A model generated the notes under the pieces. That model did not search any database. It was not told the DNA's origin and worked only from the letters and a program-made list of their open reading frames with translations. A stretch of 10,887 nt of DNA from contig CALPVI020000036.1 of NCBI GenBank assembly GCA_943326975.2, forward strand, positions 1 through 10,887, in the 5' to 3' direction. This document shows, piece by piece, positions 1 through 5,929 of this stretch; positions within the stretch are counted from its first letter, which is position 1; each line of letters starts with the position of its first letter. The translations under genes and the position numbers were made by a program. The DNA is from Actinomyces viscosus (lineage in GTDB: Bacteria > Bacteroidota > Bacteroidia > Flavobacteriales_D > Crocinitomicaceae).

Positions 1-72
1 AGCAGTGGCTTTTCCAATACCTTGTGTGCTTCCACAAACTACGGCAATTTTATTTGTAAGATTTAAATCCAT
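1..72 (-). CDS. Short-chain dehydrogenase/reductase, N-terminal fragment (cut by window edge)
   Basis: The reverse strand from 72 to 1 reads 24 codons starting with ATG (M-D-L-N-L-T-N-K-I-A-V-V-C-G-S-T-Q-G-I-G-K-A-T-A). The stretch after the first beta strand, C-G-S-T-Q-G-I-G, is a variant of the TGxxxGIG dinucleotide-binding turn that opens the Rossmann fold of SDR enzymes, with Cys in place of the usual Thr. The rest of the gene, including the catalytic Ser-Tyr-Lys residues, lies outside the window, so the substrate cannot be read. It is divergent from 3-hydroxyanthranilate dioxygenase. SDR genes do occur beside kynurenine-pathway genes in some Bacteroidota, so a role in tryptophan catabolism is a reasonable inference but is not shown. 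The family assignment is quite secure; the function is open. Confidence 0.8.
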   Translation of the reverse strand, partial: MDLNLTNKIAVVCGSTQGIGKATA

Positions 73-88
73 GTTTTATAATTTTTTG

Positions 89-116
89 GAAAGTTAAACA
101 TTTCTTATTGAATCAG
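89..116 (-). promoter_or_regulatory. Candidate promoter for the SDR gene
   Basis: On the minus strand TAACTTTC (96 to 89) matches the Bacteroidota -7 element TAnnTTTG at all but the last base. A CTG, one base off the -33 TTG, lies 17 nt upstream (116-114). Transcription would start only about 10 nt before the ATG, giving a very short leader. Both boxes carry a mismatch, so this is tentative. Confidence 0.25.
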
Positions 117-192
117 AAAAGGGGAGGGTGGTATTGATGCTGATTATTTAGCTTTATGATTAATTAATACATTTTTACTGTAAAAACCTAAC

Positions 193-279
193 ATGCTTAA
201 GATCAAATATCTGTTAGTTTCGACACTGTTTATTTTAGCAATTTTTGTTGTTTATAATTTAGATAATCAAAAAGTATAA
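193..279 (+). CDS. Possible 28-residue single-pass membrane peptide
   Basis: ATG at 193 opens 28 codons closed by two consecutive stops (TAA at 277-279 and 280-282). The peptide begins M-L-K-I-K-Y, continues with an unbroken hydrophobic run at about residues 6-20 (Y-L-L-V-S-T-L-F-I-L-A-I-F-V-V), and ends in a polar tail (Y-N-L-D-N-Q-K-V). Positive N-terminus, hydrophobic core and polar C-terminus is the layout of a small membrane protein or of a signal peptide that has lost its mature domain. There is no Shine-Dalgarno sequence, which is normal for this group, and no convincing promoter directly upstream. In A/T-rich DNA hydrophobic codons arise easily, so a chance frame is a serious alternative. 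I do not recognise a family. Confidence 0.3.
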   Translation: MLKIKYLLVSTLFILAIFVVYNLDNQKV

Positions 280-414
280 TAAATACTATTTTGCATTAGA
301 ATTTAGAGCAATTTACAAAATCACAATCTTAAAAAAAGATGTTTGATTTTCAACATTTTATAAAATAGTTCAAAAAACTAATCATTATCATTTTTCACTG
401 TACTTGAAACTTGC

Positions 415-422
415 TACATTTA
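415..422 (+). promoter_or_regulatory. Candidate -7 element for the dioxygenase gene
   Basis: TACATTTA fits TAnnTTTG except for the last base and lies 16 nt before the ATG at 439. A T-run (391-395), but no true TTG, sits at about the -33 distance. The placement is sensible and the match partial. Confidence 0.3.
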
Positions 423-438
423 TAAAAAATATATAATT

Positions 439-963
439 ATGATAGCTCCTTTTAATTTGCATCAATGGATTGAAGAAAATAGAGATTTGTTAAAACCACC
501 TGTTGGAAATAAATGTTTGTACAAAGAGGCAGGTGATTTCATTGTAATGGTTGTTGGTGGACCAAATGCTAGAAAGGATTATCACTACAACGAGAGCGAA
601 GAATTGTTTTATCAAATTGAAGGTGATGCATTAGTTCGTATTCAGCATGAAGGTAAACCAAAAGATATTGTGATTAAAGAAGGTGAAATATTTTTATTGC
701 CTGGAAACACTCCACATTCTCCAATAAGAGGAGAAAATACAGTTGGTTTAGTTATTGAACGAGTTCGTAAAGGTACGAATATGCAAGATGGTTTATTATG
801 GTTCTGCGAAAAATGCAATCATAAATTGAAAGAATACCGTTTTGGATTAGATGATATTGAAAATGGTTTCTTGCCTATGTTTAAAGAGTTTTATGCATCT
901 GAAGAAATGAGAACATGCGATGAATGTGGTCACGTAATGGAAACAGACCCTAGATTTGTATAA
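439..963 (+). CDS. nbaC: 3-hydroxyanthranilate 3,4-dioxygenase
   Basis: This non-heme Fe(II) cupin dioxygenase opens the ring of 3-hydroxyanthranilate with O2 to give 2-amino-3-carboxymuconate semialdehyde, which either cyclises to quinolinate (toward NAD) or is degraded further. The 174-residue length is that of the bacterial enzyme. The cupin core shows the iron ligands His49, Glu55 and His93, and the substrate-binding residues Arg45, Arg97 and Glu107. The C-terminal region carries the two CxxC pairs (Cys123/Cys126 and Cys160/Cys163) that form the rubredoxin-like metal site of bacterial members. No expected residue is missing. ATG at 439 gives a full-length N-terminus. The gene stands alone on its strand, divergent from an SDR gene, and is followed by a hairpin-rich gap. 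Whether the cell uses it for NAD synthesis or for tryptophan catabolism cannot be decided here, because the partner genes are outside the window. Confidence 0.96.
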   Translation: MIAPFNLHQWIEENRDLLKPPVGNKCLYKEAGDFIVMVVGGPNARKDYHYNESEELFYQIEGDALVRIQHEGKPKDIVIKEGEIFLLPGNTPHSPIRGENTVGLVIERVRKGTNMQDGLLWFCEKCNHKLKEYRFGLDDIENGFLPMFKEFYASEEMRTCDECGHVMETDPRFV

Positions 964-982
964 TATTTATTTGATTTTGAAT

Positions 983-1020
983 TATATAGTTGACTGAGCG
1001 GATACGAAGTCAACTATATA
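983..1020. terminator. Hairpin after the dioxygenase gene, REP-like
   Basis: TATATAGTTGACT (983-995) and AGTCAACTATATA (1008-1020) form a perfect 13-bp stem around a 12-nt loop (GAGCGGATACGA). It starts 19 nt after the dioxygenase stop. There is no proper T-run on either side, so it may act as a bidirectional terminator, as an mRNA 3'-end stabiliser, or as a copy of a dispersed repeat. The GACTGAGCG...CGAAGTC pattern resembles hairpins often seen between convergent flavobacterial genes; that comparison is from memory. Confidence 0.6.
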
Positions 1021-1022
1021 TT

Positions 1023-1043
1023 CTAAGCCTAAAGGCAACTTAG
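1023..1043. repeat. Small bulged hairpin in the convergent gap
   Basis: CTAA (1023-1026) pairs with TTAG (1040-1043), and inside it GCC (1027-1029) pairs with GGC (1034-1036) across a TAAA loop, leaving a 3-nt bulge (1037-1039). It lies between two stronger hairpins and is weak on its own. Confidence 0.35.
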
Positions 1044-1046
1044 CGA

Positions 1047-1062
1047 GTCCGAAAGTTCGGAC
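1047..1062. terminator. Hairpin just after the MDR gene stop
   Basis: GTCCGAA (1047-1053) and TTCGGAC (1056-1062) are exact inverted repeats, realistically a 6-bp stem with an AAGT tetraloop. On the minus strand it begins 4 nt after the stop codon of the oxidoreductase gene (1069-1067). No T-run follows, so an RNA-end or bidirectional terminator role is inferred only from position. Confidence 0.5.
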
Positions 1063-1066
1063 GTAT

Positions 1067-2104
1067 TTACCATTTCACAATTATCTTACCTACAGACTTT
1101 CCACTTTCTAATAGTAAATGTGCTTGATTAAGTTCATTTTGAGAAAATTCACCACCTATTTGAGGAGATATTTTTCCTTTTTTATACAATTCTATAACTT
1201 CTTTCAAGCAATGCGATAAAACTGCAGGTTTTTCATCTGCGATTTTAAGCATATTGATTCCTAAAATGGATTTTGAAGTCATCATTAGTCCAATCGGTAT
1301 CATTAACCCCATCTTTTTGATGAAGTTGAGTTGAGAAAGTATTCCCCATTTACCACCTGATAATTCAGCACCACCAAAAAGAAATAATTTTCCACCAGCA
1401 CCTAATAATTTTAAATCTTGTTTAAAAGTTGAACCAGCTACGGCATTGTAACTAATGTCTATTTTCTTTTCACCTAGAATTGATTGTATTTGCTGTGCGT
1501 AATTACTTGAATTATAATTAATAATATAATCTGCACCTAGATCCGTTACTAATTTTCTTTTTGCCTCATCTCCAATTTTAGCAAAAACCGTTGCTCCTTT
1601 TAATTTTGCTAATTGTATTAGTATACTTCCTACACCACCTGCTGCTGCATGTATTAATACATTTTCACCTTTGCGAATAGGACTAACATATTCAGCCATA
1701 TAATAAGCAGTTACAGATTGTGTGCAAAGCGCCAATGCTATTTGAGTAGTGATTTCATCTTCTATTTCAACAATTGCTTGATCCGTTGTAATTACTTTTT
1801 TTGCATAACCTCCAAATCGGCTAAAACCTAATACTCTTTTATTTAACCAATTTTCATCAACATTATTTCCTATTTGAATTATCCTACCAACTACTTCGTA
1901 ACCTATTACACAAGGCATGGGTGGTGCTTCTTTATAAAGACCATTTCTTGCCATTACGTCAGCATAGTTGAGACCAAATGCTTCAGTTTCTATTATGACT
2001 TCATTTTCATCAAGCGATTTTAATTCAATTTCTTTTAATTGAAAGGCTTTATCTGGATTTCCTTTTTGAACTAATACAAATCCTTCTGTTTTAATTCTTT
2101 CCAT
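1067..2104 (-). CDS. Zinc-independent MDR oxidoreductase (quinone oxidoreductase / VAT-1-like)
   Basis: A 345-residue medium-chain dehydrogenase/reductase, expected to be cytosolic and to reduce quinones or reactive enones with NADPH. The N-terminal GroES-like catalytic domain (about residues 1-125) shows the quinone-reductase signature around 44-56 (G-L-N-Y-A-D-V-M-A-R-N-G-L). The Rossmann domain (about 140-280) carries the nucleotide-binding loop A-A-A-G-G-V-G at 153-159. Cysteines are few and scattered, with no structural zinc lobe, so this is the zinc-free branch. The ATG at 2104 lies inside the end of rsmI, giving a 14-nt overlap, and AGAAGGA a few bases upstream could serve as ribosome-binding site, so translation is probably coupled to rsmI. 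The exact substrate cannot be read from sequence. The link to rsmI is probably co-transcription rather than shared function. Confidence 0.85.
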   Translation of the reverse strand: MERIKTEGFVLVQKGNPDKAFQLKEIELKSLDENEVIIETEAFGLNYADVMARNGLYKEAPPMPCVIGYEVVGRIIQIGNNVDENWLNKRVLGFSRFGGYAKKVITTDQAIVEIEDEITTQIALALCTQSVTAYYMAEYVSPIRKGENVLIHAAAGGVGSILIQLAKLKGATVFAKIGDEAKRKLVTDLGADYIINYNSSNYAQQIQSILGEKKIDISYNAVAGSTFKQDLKLLGAGGKLFLFGGAELSGGKWGILSQLNFIKKMGLMIPIGLMMTSKSILGINMLKIADEKPAVLSHCLKEVIELYKKGKISPQIGGEFSQNELNQAHLLLESGKSVGKIIVKW

Positions 2105-2771
2105 TTTTTCCTTCTATTATTACAACAATTTCTCCTTTAGGTGGGTGCTGTTCGTAATATTCTTTTACTTCCTTAGCAGTACCTCTTTTGTATTCTTCAA
2201 ACATTTTTGAAAGTTCTCTTACGACACACACTTTTCTTTCTGCACCCATAAACTCTTCAATTTGTGAAAGGCATTTAACAAGTCGATGAGGTGATTCGTA
2301 TAAAATAACAGTTCTTTCTTCTTGTTCTAATTGGATTAATTTTGTTTGTCTTCCTTTTTTATGGGGTAAAAATCCTTCAAAACAAAAACGATCACATGGA
2401 AATCCACTTGCTACAAGTGCTGGTATTAGAGCTGTAGGTCCTGGCAAACATTCGACATCTATTCCTTCATTGACACACTCTCTTGCTAATAAAAATCCTG
2501 GATCAGAAATGCCAGGTGTTCCAGCATCTGAAACTAAAACTGCTAATTGGCAATTCTTGATTCTTTCTAAAGTTGAATTTAAAGCACGATGTTCATTGTG
2601 AGCATGAAAGGGTAATACATGTTGTTGTATTTCAAAATGATTCAACAATTTTTTTGTAACTCTTGTATCTTCAGCGAATATGATATCTGCTTCTTTTAAA
2701 ATTCGTAACGATCGCAATGTTATATCTTCTAAATTACCAATTGGAGTTGGTACTAAACAAAGTTTTGCCAT
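2091..2771 (-). CDS. rsmI: 16S rRNA (cytidine1402-2'-O)-methyltransferase
   Basis: RsmI transfers a methyl group from S-adenosylmethionine to the 2'-hydroxyl of C1402 in the decoding centre of 16S rRNA; it belongs to the tetrapyrrole-methylase-like (SPOUT-unrelated) fold. Diagnostic blocks are visible: V-P-T-P-I-G-N-L-E-D at 7-16, A-E-D-T-R at 33-37, V-S-D-A-G-T-P-G-I-S-D-P-G at 80-92, L-P-G-P at 109-112, and Y-E-S-P-H-R at 158-163. The protein is 226 residues, against roughly 285 in Escherichia coli, because the C-terminal extension is absent; this is not a truncation, since both folded halves are complete. ATG at 2771 gives the family's standard short N-terminus. It is the first gene of a two-gene unit with the overlapping oxidoreductase and is divergent from the outer-membrane protein gene. 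Confidence 0.96.
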   Translation of the reverse strand: MAKLCLVPTPIGNLEDITLRSLRILKEADIIFAEDTRVTKKLLNHFEIQQHVLPFHAHNEHRALNSTLERIKNCQLAVLVSDAGTPGISDPGFLLARECVNEGIDVECLPGPTALIPALVASGFPCDRFCFEGFLPHKKGRQTKLIQLEQEERTVILYESPHRLVKCLSQIEEFMGAERKVCVVRELSKMFEEYKRGTAKEVKEYYEQHPPKGEIVVIIEGKNGKN

Positions 2772-2787
2772 AATGAAAGAGTTGTTT

Positions 2788-2807
2788 GAACGAACACATG
2801 TTTGTTC
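2788..2807. promoter_or_regulatory. Operator-like imperfect palindrome upstream of rsmI
   Basis: GAACGAACA (2788-2796) and TGTTTGTTC (2799-2807) are inverted repeats agreeing at 8 of 9 positions, the ninth being a possible G.T pair, with a CA spacer. The nearer edge is 16 nt upstream of the rsmI ATG. It could be an operator or a leader hairpin. The inner CGAACACATGTTTG (2791-2804) resembles the Gram-positive LexA/DinR box, possibly by coincidence. Confidence 0.35.
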
Positions 2808-2815
2808 ATTTGCCG

Positions 2816-2823
2816 TAAAAGTA
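2816..2823 (-). promoter_or_regulatory. Candidate -7 element for rsmI
   Basis: The minus strand reads TACTTTTA, one base off TAnnTTTG, about 45 nt before the rsmI ATG. No TTG is seen at the -33 distance. If it is real, transcription would start near 2808-2810, at the edge of the palindrome. Confidence 0.25.
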
Positions 2824-2913
2824 GTTATACAGAATAATATTTCATTTAATTCATAAAATATTATTTAATTGTACTTCCTTATAGAAATCATATTTTTCCA
2901 ATTTCTTTAATAC

Positions 2914-2921
2914 TATATTTG
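2914..2921 (+). promoter_or_regulatory. -7 promoter element for the outer-membrane protein gene
   Basis: TATATTTG is an exact match to the Bacteroidota -7 consensus and lies 20 nt before the ATG at 2942. The -33 position holds only a T-rich run (2893-2897), so the promoter may be modest. Confidence 0.45.
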
Positions 2922-2941
2922 TCCTGATTTAAATTTTTAGC

Positions 2942-3763
2942 ATGAATAAATTTTTAGTTATTTTATTATTTTTAAGTACGTTTTCTTTTTCACAGGAAAC
3001 TTCAACTATTAAAACGGTTTCTAAAAAAGGAAGCATCTTTTTTTACTGGGGTTGGAATCGTTCAATTTATTCAACTTCTGATATTACATTTAAAGGTAAT
3101 AATTATGATTTCACCTTGAAAGATGTTGAAGCAAGGGATAGACAAAGTAAATTCGATCCTAATGTTTATCTAAACCTTTCTGCAATTACGATTCCCCAAT
3201 ATAATTTTCGATTAGGTTATTTTATTAATGAAAAATATAGTCTCTCATTTGGTTCTGATCATATGAAATATGTAATGCGTTCTTATCAAACGAAAGAAAT
3301 TGATGGTGTAATAAATAATGGTTCAATCTATGATGGAACTTATCACAATGATCAATTTAATATTAATCCTGATTTCTTGAAATTTGAACATACCGATGGA
3401 TTAAATTATTTGAATTTAGAATTACGTCGACAAGATAAATTACATGAATTAGGCCCTGTTAATGCTAATTTTATTTCGGGTGTTGGAGCTGGTATTTTGT
3501 TACCAAGATCGAATACTACTTTAATGAGCAATCCTAGATATGATCAATTTCATCTAGCTGGATTAGGTGTTGGCGCTGTTATTGCATTGAACATTGAAAT
3601 TTATAAGCGTTTTTTCATTCAAACTGAGTTAAAAGGCGGATTTATTGATATGCCTTCAATTCGTACAACTATGTTTAGAGCGGATAGAGCAAGTCAACAT
3701 TTCTCATTTTTACAAACAAATGTTGTATTTGGCTTTAATTTCAATTACAACAAGAAAAAATAA
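2942..3763 (+). CDS. Predicted outer-membrane beta-barrel protein, family not recognised
   Basis: A 273-residue secreted protein. Residues 1-18 (M-N-K-F-L-V-I-L-L-F-L-S-T-F-S-F-S-Q) form a short signal peptide with Lys3, a hydrophobic core and a likely cut near S17/Q18. The rest alternates polar and aromatic residues in strand-like segments, for example around 32-41, 88-94, 97-113, 155-162, 205-233 and 256-270, as in porin-like barrels of Bacteroidota. The last strand (V-V-F-G-F-N-F-N-Y-N) is aromatic-rich but followed by three lysines, an unusual ending, because barrel proteins normally finish on an aromatic residue. There is no lipoprotein cysteine after the signal peptide and no recognised enzymatic motif. 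It is a single-gene unit with its own promoter and terminator, divergent from rsmI. Substrate or function: unknown. Confidence 0.75.
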   Translation: MNKFLVILLFLSTFSFSQETSTIKTVSKKGSIFFYWGWNRSIYSTSDITFKGNNYDFTLKDVEARDRQSKFDPNVYLNLSAITIPQYNFRLGYFINEKYSLSFGSDHMKYVMRSYQTKEIDGVINNGSIYDGTYHNDQFNINPDFLKFEHTDGLNYLNLELRRQDKLHELGPVNANFISGVGAGILLPRSNTTLMSNPRYDQFHLAGLGVGAVIALNIEIYKRFFIQTELKGGFIDMPSIRTTMFRADRASQHFSFLQTNVVFGFNFNYNKKK

Positions 3764-3784
3764 TATTTTACTAAATATAATTTG

Positions 3785-3815
3785 AAGGTGGGTTAGTTTA
3801 GCTCACCTTTTTTTG
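3785..3815 (+). terminator. Rho-independent terminator of the outer-membrane protein gene
   Basis: AAGGTGGGTTA (3785-3795) pairs with TAGCTCACCTT (3799-3809) over a GTT loop: an 11-bp stem with two G.T pairs, followed by T3810-T3814. It starts 22 nt after the plus-strand stop. Its 3' half lies inside the coding end of the convergent permease gene, and the permease stop codon (3793-3795) is part of the stem. Confidence 0.85.
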
Positions 3816-4671
3816 TGTAAAAGATTACACCACTTACAATTAAGATACCGCCAATTACTTCTATATATGTAATTTTTTCATGTAAGTATAAGATACTTGC
3901 TGTAGTTGCAAAAATTGGTTCTAATGAATATATCATTGCTGTTAAAAGTGTGCTTACATATTTTTGGACCCATGTCATCACAAAATAACAAAATAATGTA
4001 CCTAATAAACTTAGATAGAGTACACTTGGGATCGCTTCTATTTCAAATACTAATTTCTCACCACTAATCAATTGATTTATTACTAATGCGATGGTTGAAA
4101 ATACTGCAGCAAATAGAAATTGATAAAATATTAAACCAATTATTTTCTCTGTTTTTTTCGCATATTCACCTGCTAATATGATGTTTATCGCACAAACTAT
4201 TGCTCCGACTAAAGTGATTGTGTCTCCGAAATTATAAGGATTATTGTCATTTCCATTCGTTAATAAATAGATTCCGACCATTACAATTCCAACAGTTATC
4301 AATTGATTTTTTTCTATTTTATTTTTCCCAAATAGAAATAGAATGATAGGTACCATAATTACTCCAGAACTGGATATAAATGCGCTATGTGTAGAACTTG
4401 TTATTTTTAATCCAATTGTTTGAATTATATAAATTGCTCCTATAATAACACCTAATATTATTCCGTATTTTATGGATTGTTGATTTTTTAAAGCATCTTT
4501 TTTATTTTTAATTAGTATGTATAGAAATAATACGAATGAAGCAATCCAGTTTCTTAATGAAGAGAGTAGAAAGGGATCAATTTTATATGTTATATCTTTT
4601 ATAACAGTAAATGTAGTTCCCCAAATTATACAAGTTAATGTAAGAAGTATGATTGCTTTTTTCGTAGACAC
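3793..4671 (-). CDS. EamA/DMT-family inner-membrane transporter
   Basis: A 292-residue, very hydrophobic protein with two EamA repeats (about 5-138 and 150-286) and about ten membrane helices, the standard drug/metabolite transporter topology. Family hallmarks include W-G-T-T-F near residue 17-21 at the end of helix 1, and S-L-E-P-I-F-A at 249-255 leading into the last repeat hairpin, L-H-E-K-I near 263-267. Members export amino acids, nucleotides or small metabolites; the substrate cannot be told from sequence. The start is GTG at 4671-4669: the next in-frame Met is residue 106, and an in-frame stop lies 7 codons upstream (4692-4690) with no ATG between, so GTG is the only sensible start. 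It is convergent with the outer-membrane protein gene and lies downstream of the recA terminator, so it is probably its own unit. No good promoter was found. Confidence 0.9.
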   Translation of the reverse strand: MSTKKAIILLTLTCIIWGTTFTVIKDITYKIDPFLLSSLRNWIASFVLFLYILIKNKKDALKNQQSIKYGIILGVIIGAIYIIQTIGLKITSSTHSAFISSSGVIMVPIILFLFGKNKIEKNQLITVGIVMVGIYLLTNGNDNNPYNFGDTITLVGAIVCAINIILAGEYAKKTEKIIGLIFYQFLFAAVFSTIALVINQLISGEKLVFEIEAIPSVLYLSLLGTLFCYFVMTWVQKYVSTLLTAMIYSLEPIFATTASILYLHEKITYIEVIGGILIVSGVIFYTKKGELN

Positions 4672-4741
4672 GTGCTTTTTATTACAATTTTACTAATATA
4701 GTTTCAATTTACAATTTTGTATCTTTTTTTTTATTTGGTTT

Positions 4742-4780
4742 AAAATAAAAACAGCGTACCAATTATATTAGTACGCTGTT
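4742..4780 (-). terminator. Rho-independent terminator of recA
   Basis: On the minus strand AACAGCGTAC (4780-4771) pairs perfectly with GTACGCTGTT (4759-4750). The loop can zip further (TAAT with ATTG, one G.T pair), giving about 14 bp around ATA. A T-rich tail (TTTATTTTA) follows. It begins 20 nt after the recA stop and should insulate the downstream permease gene. Confidence 0.9.
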
Positions 4781-4800
4781 CTTAACGATATGCAGTTGTC

Positions 4801-5826
4801 TTAGTCTTCGGATAGAATTACATTTGAAGTACTAAGAGCATTTTTAAGTTTGTGTTCTAATTCATCAAATAATTCTGGATTATCCAATAAAATTTGTTTA
4901 ACAGAATCACGCCCTTGTCCTAATTTTGTTTCTCCATAAGAGAACCATGAACCACTTTTTTTAATGATGTTTAGTTCTACACCTAAATCAATTATTTCTC
5001 CTACTTTCGAAATACCTTCACCGTACATAATATCGAATTCAGCTTTTCTAAATGGTGGAGCAATTTTATTTTTTACTATTTTAACTTTAATTCTATTACC
5101 TGTTATTTCATCACCATCTTTAATTTGTGCTGCTCTTCTTATATCAACTCTTACTGATGCATAGAATTTTAATGCGTTACCACCTGTTGTCGTTTCTGGG
5201 TTTCCGAACATTACACCAATTTTATCTCTTAATTGGTTAATGAAAATACAACAACATCCCGCTTTATTGATTGATCCTGTTAATTTTCTTAGAGCTTTTG
5301 ACATTAAACGTGCTTGAAGTCCCATTTGAGAATCTCCCATTTCACCTTCAATTTCTGCTTTTGGTGTTAATGCTGCAACTGAATCAACTACTACTAAATC
5401 GACAGCACCTGATCGAATTAAATTATCTGCTATTTCTAATGCTTGTTCACCATTATCTGGTTGCGAGATTAATAAGTTACCTACGTCAACTCCTAATTTT
5501 TGTGCATAAAATTGATCGAAAGCATGTTCTGCATCTATAATTGCTGCAATACCACCTTGTTTTTGAACTTCAGCTATAGCATGAATTGCCAATGTTGTTT
5601 TACCTGATGATTCAGGACCGAAGATTTCAACAATTCTTCCTTTTGGATAACCGTTTATTCCTAGTGCTAAATCTAATGTTATTGAACCTGATGGAATAAC
5701 TTCAATATCAACTATTGGAGAATCTCCTAATTTCATTACAGTACCTTTTCCGTAAGTTTTATCCAATTTCTCCATTGTAAGCTGTAAAGCTTTTAATTTT
5801 TCTACGTTTACTTCTTTCGCTGCCAT
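4801..5826 (-). CDS. recA: Recombinase RecA
   Basis: RecA polymerises on single-stranded DNA, uses ATP, drives homologous pairing and strand exchange, and stimulates self-cleavage of LexA-type repressors where they exist. The 341-residue protein is complete. The N-terminal polymerisation helix covers about 1-30; Walker A is G-P-E-S-S-G-K-T at 70-77; the catalytic glutamate is Glu100 in D-A-E-H-A-F; Walker B is L-V-V-V-D-S at 144-149; loop L1 lies around 158-168; the N-Q-L-R-D block is at 197-201; and loop L2 lies around 202-216, ending G-G-N-A-L-K-F at 215-221. Three consecutive cysteines (191-193) sit just before strand F-I-N-Q, a mild oddity. The C-terminus has only a short acidic tail. It follows bcp on the same strand after 103 nt with its own -7 element, and is closed by a strong terminator. 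Confidence 0.99.
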   Translation of the reverse strand: MAAKEVNVEKLKALQLTMEKLDKTYGKGTVMKLGDSPIVDIEVIPSGSITLDLALGINGYPKGRIVEIFGPESSGKTTLAIHAIAEVQKQGGIAAIIDAEHAFDQFYAQKLGVDVGNLLISQPDNGEQALEIADNLIRSGAVDLVVVDSVAALTPKAEIEGEMGDSQMGLQARLMSKALRKLTGSINKAGCCCIFINQLRDKIGVMFGNPETTTGGNALKFYASVRVDIRRAAQIKDGDEITGNRIKVKIVKNKIAPPFRKAEFDIMYGEGISKVGEIIDLGVELNIIKKSGSWFSYGETKLGQGRDSVKQILLDNPELFDELEHKLKNALSTSNVILSED

Positions 5827-5892
5827 ATCGTTTATTTTTTGTTGTATTAATTCTTCGTTACTGATTTAATACCTTTGTTATTAATTATGATA

Positions 5893-5900
5893 CAAATATA
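5893..5900 (-). promoter_or_regulatory. -7 promoter element for recA
   Basis: The minus strand reads TATATTTG, an exact -7 match, about 66 nt before the recA ATG, implying a leader of roughly 55-60 nt. No clear TTG lies at -33. Instead that region carries two direct GAAC motifs (5930-5927 and 5913-5910), which could be regulator half-sites. Confidence 0.45.
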
Positions 5901-5929
5901 TACTCGGTTGTTCGTAATCTATTTACGTT

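Larger units (their letters stand above)
73..438. other. Divergent intergenic spacer, SDR / dioxygenase
   Basis: This 366-nt A/T-rich spacer separates two divergent genes and must hold both promoters. Apart from the promoter candidates and the small reading frame at 193-279, the one compositional oddity is a G-rich patch around 121-132 (GGGGAGGGTGGT), next to the putative SDR -33 box. I see no strong hairpin, riboswitch or RNA gene here. Confidence 0.6.

Noticed and set aside
119..132. G-rich patch as a possible G-quadruplex
   Set aside because: Only two runs of three or more G are present (GGGG and GGG), too few for a standard four-tract quadruplex.
4669..4674. CACGTG palindrome at the permease start
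   Set aside because: It is simply the GTG start codon preceded by CAC; a 6-bp palindrome is not evidence for an operator.
4964..5540. Plus-strand reading frames of 66 and 89 codons opposite recA
   Set aside because: Both are fully antisense to the conserved recA gene and have no features of their own; similar shadows opposite nrdA and nrdB were also dropped.
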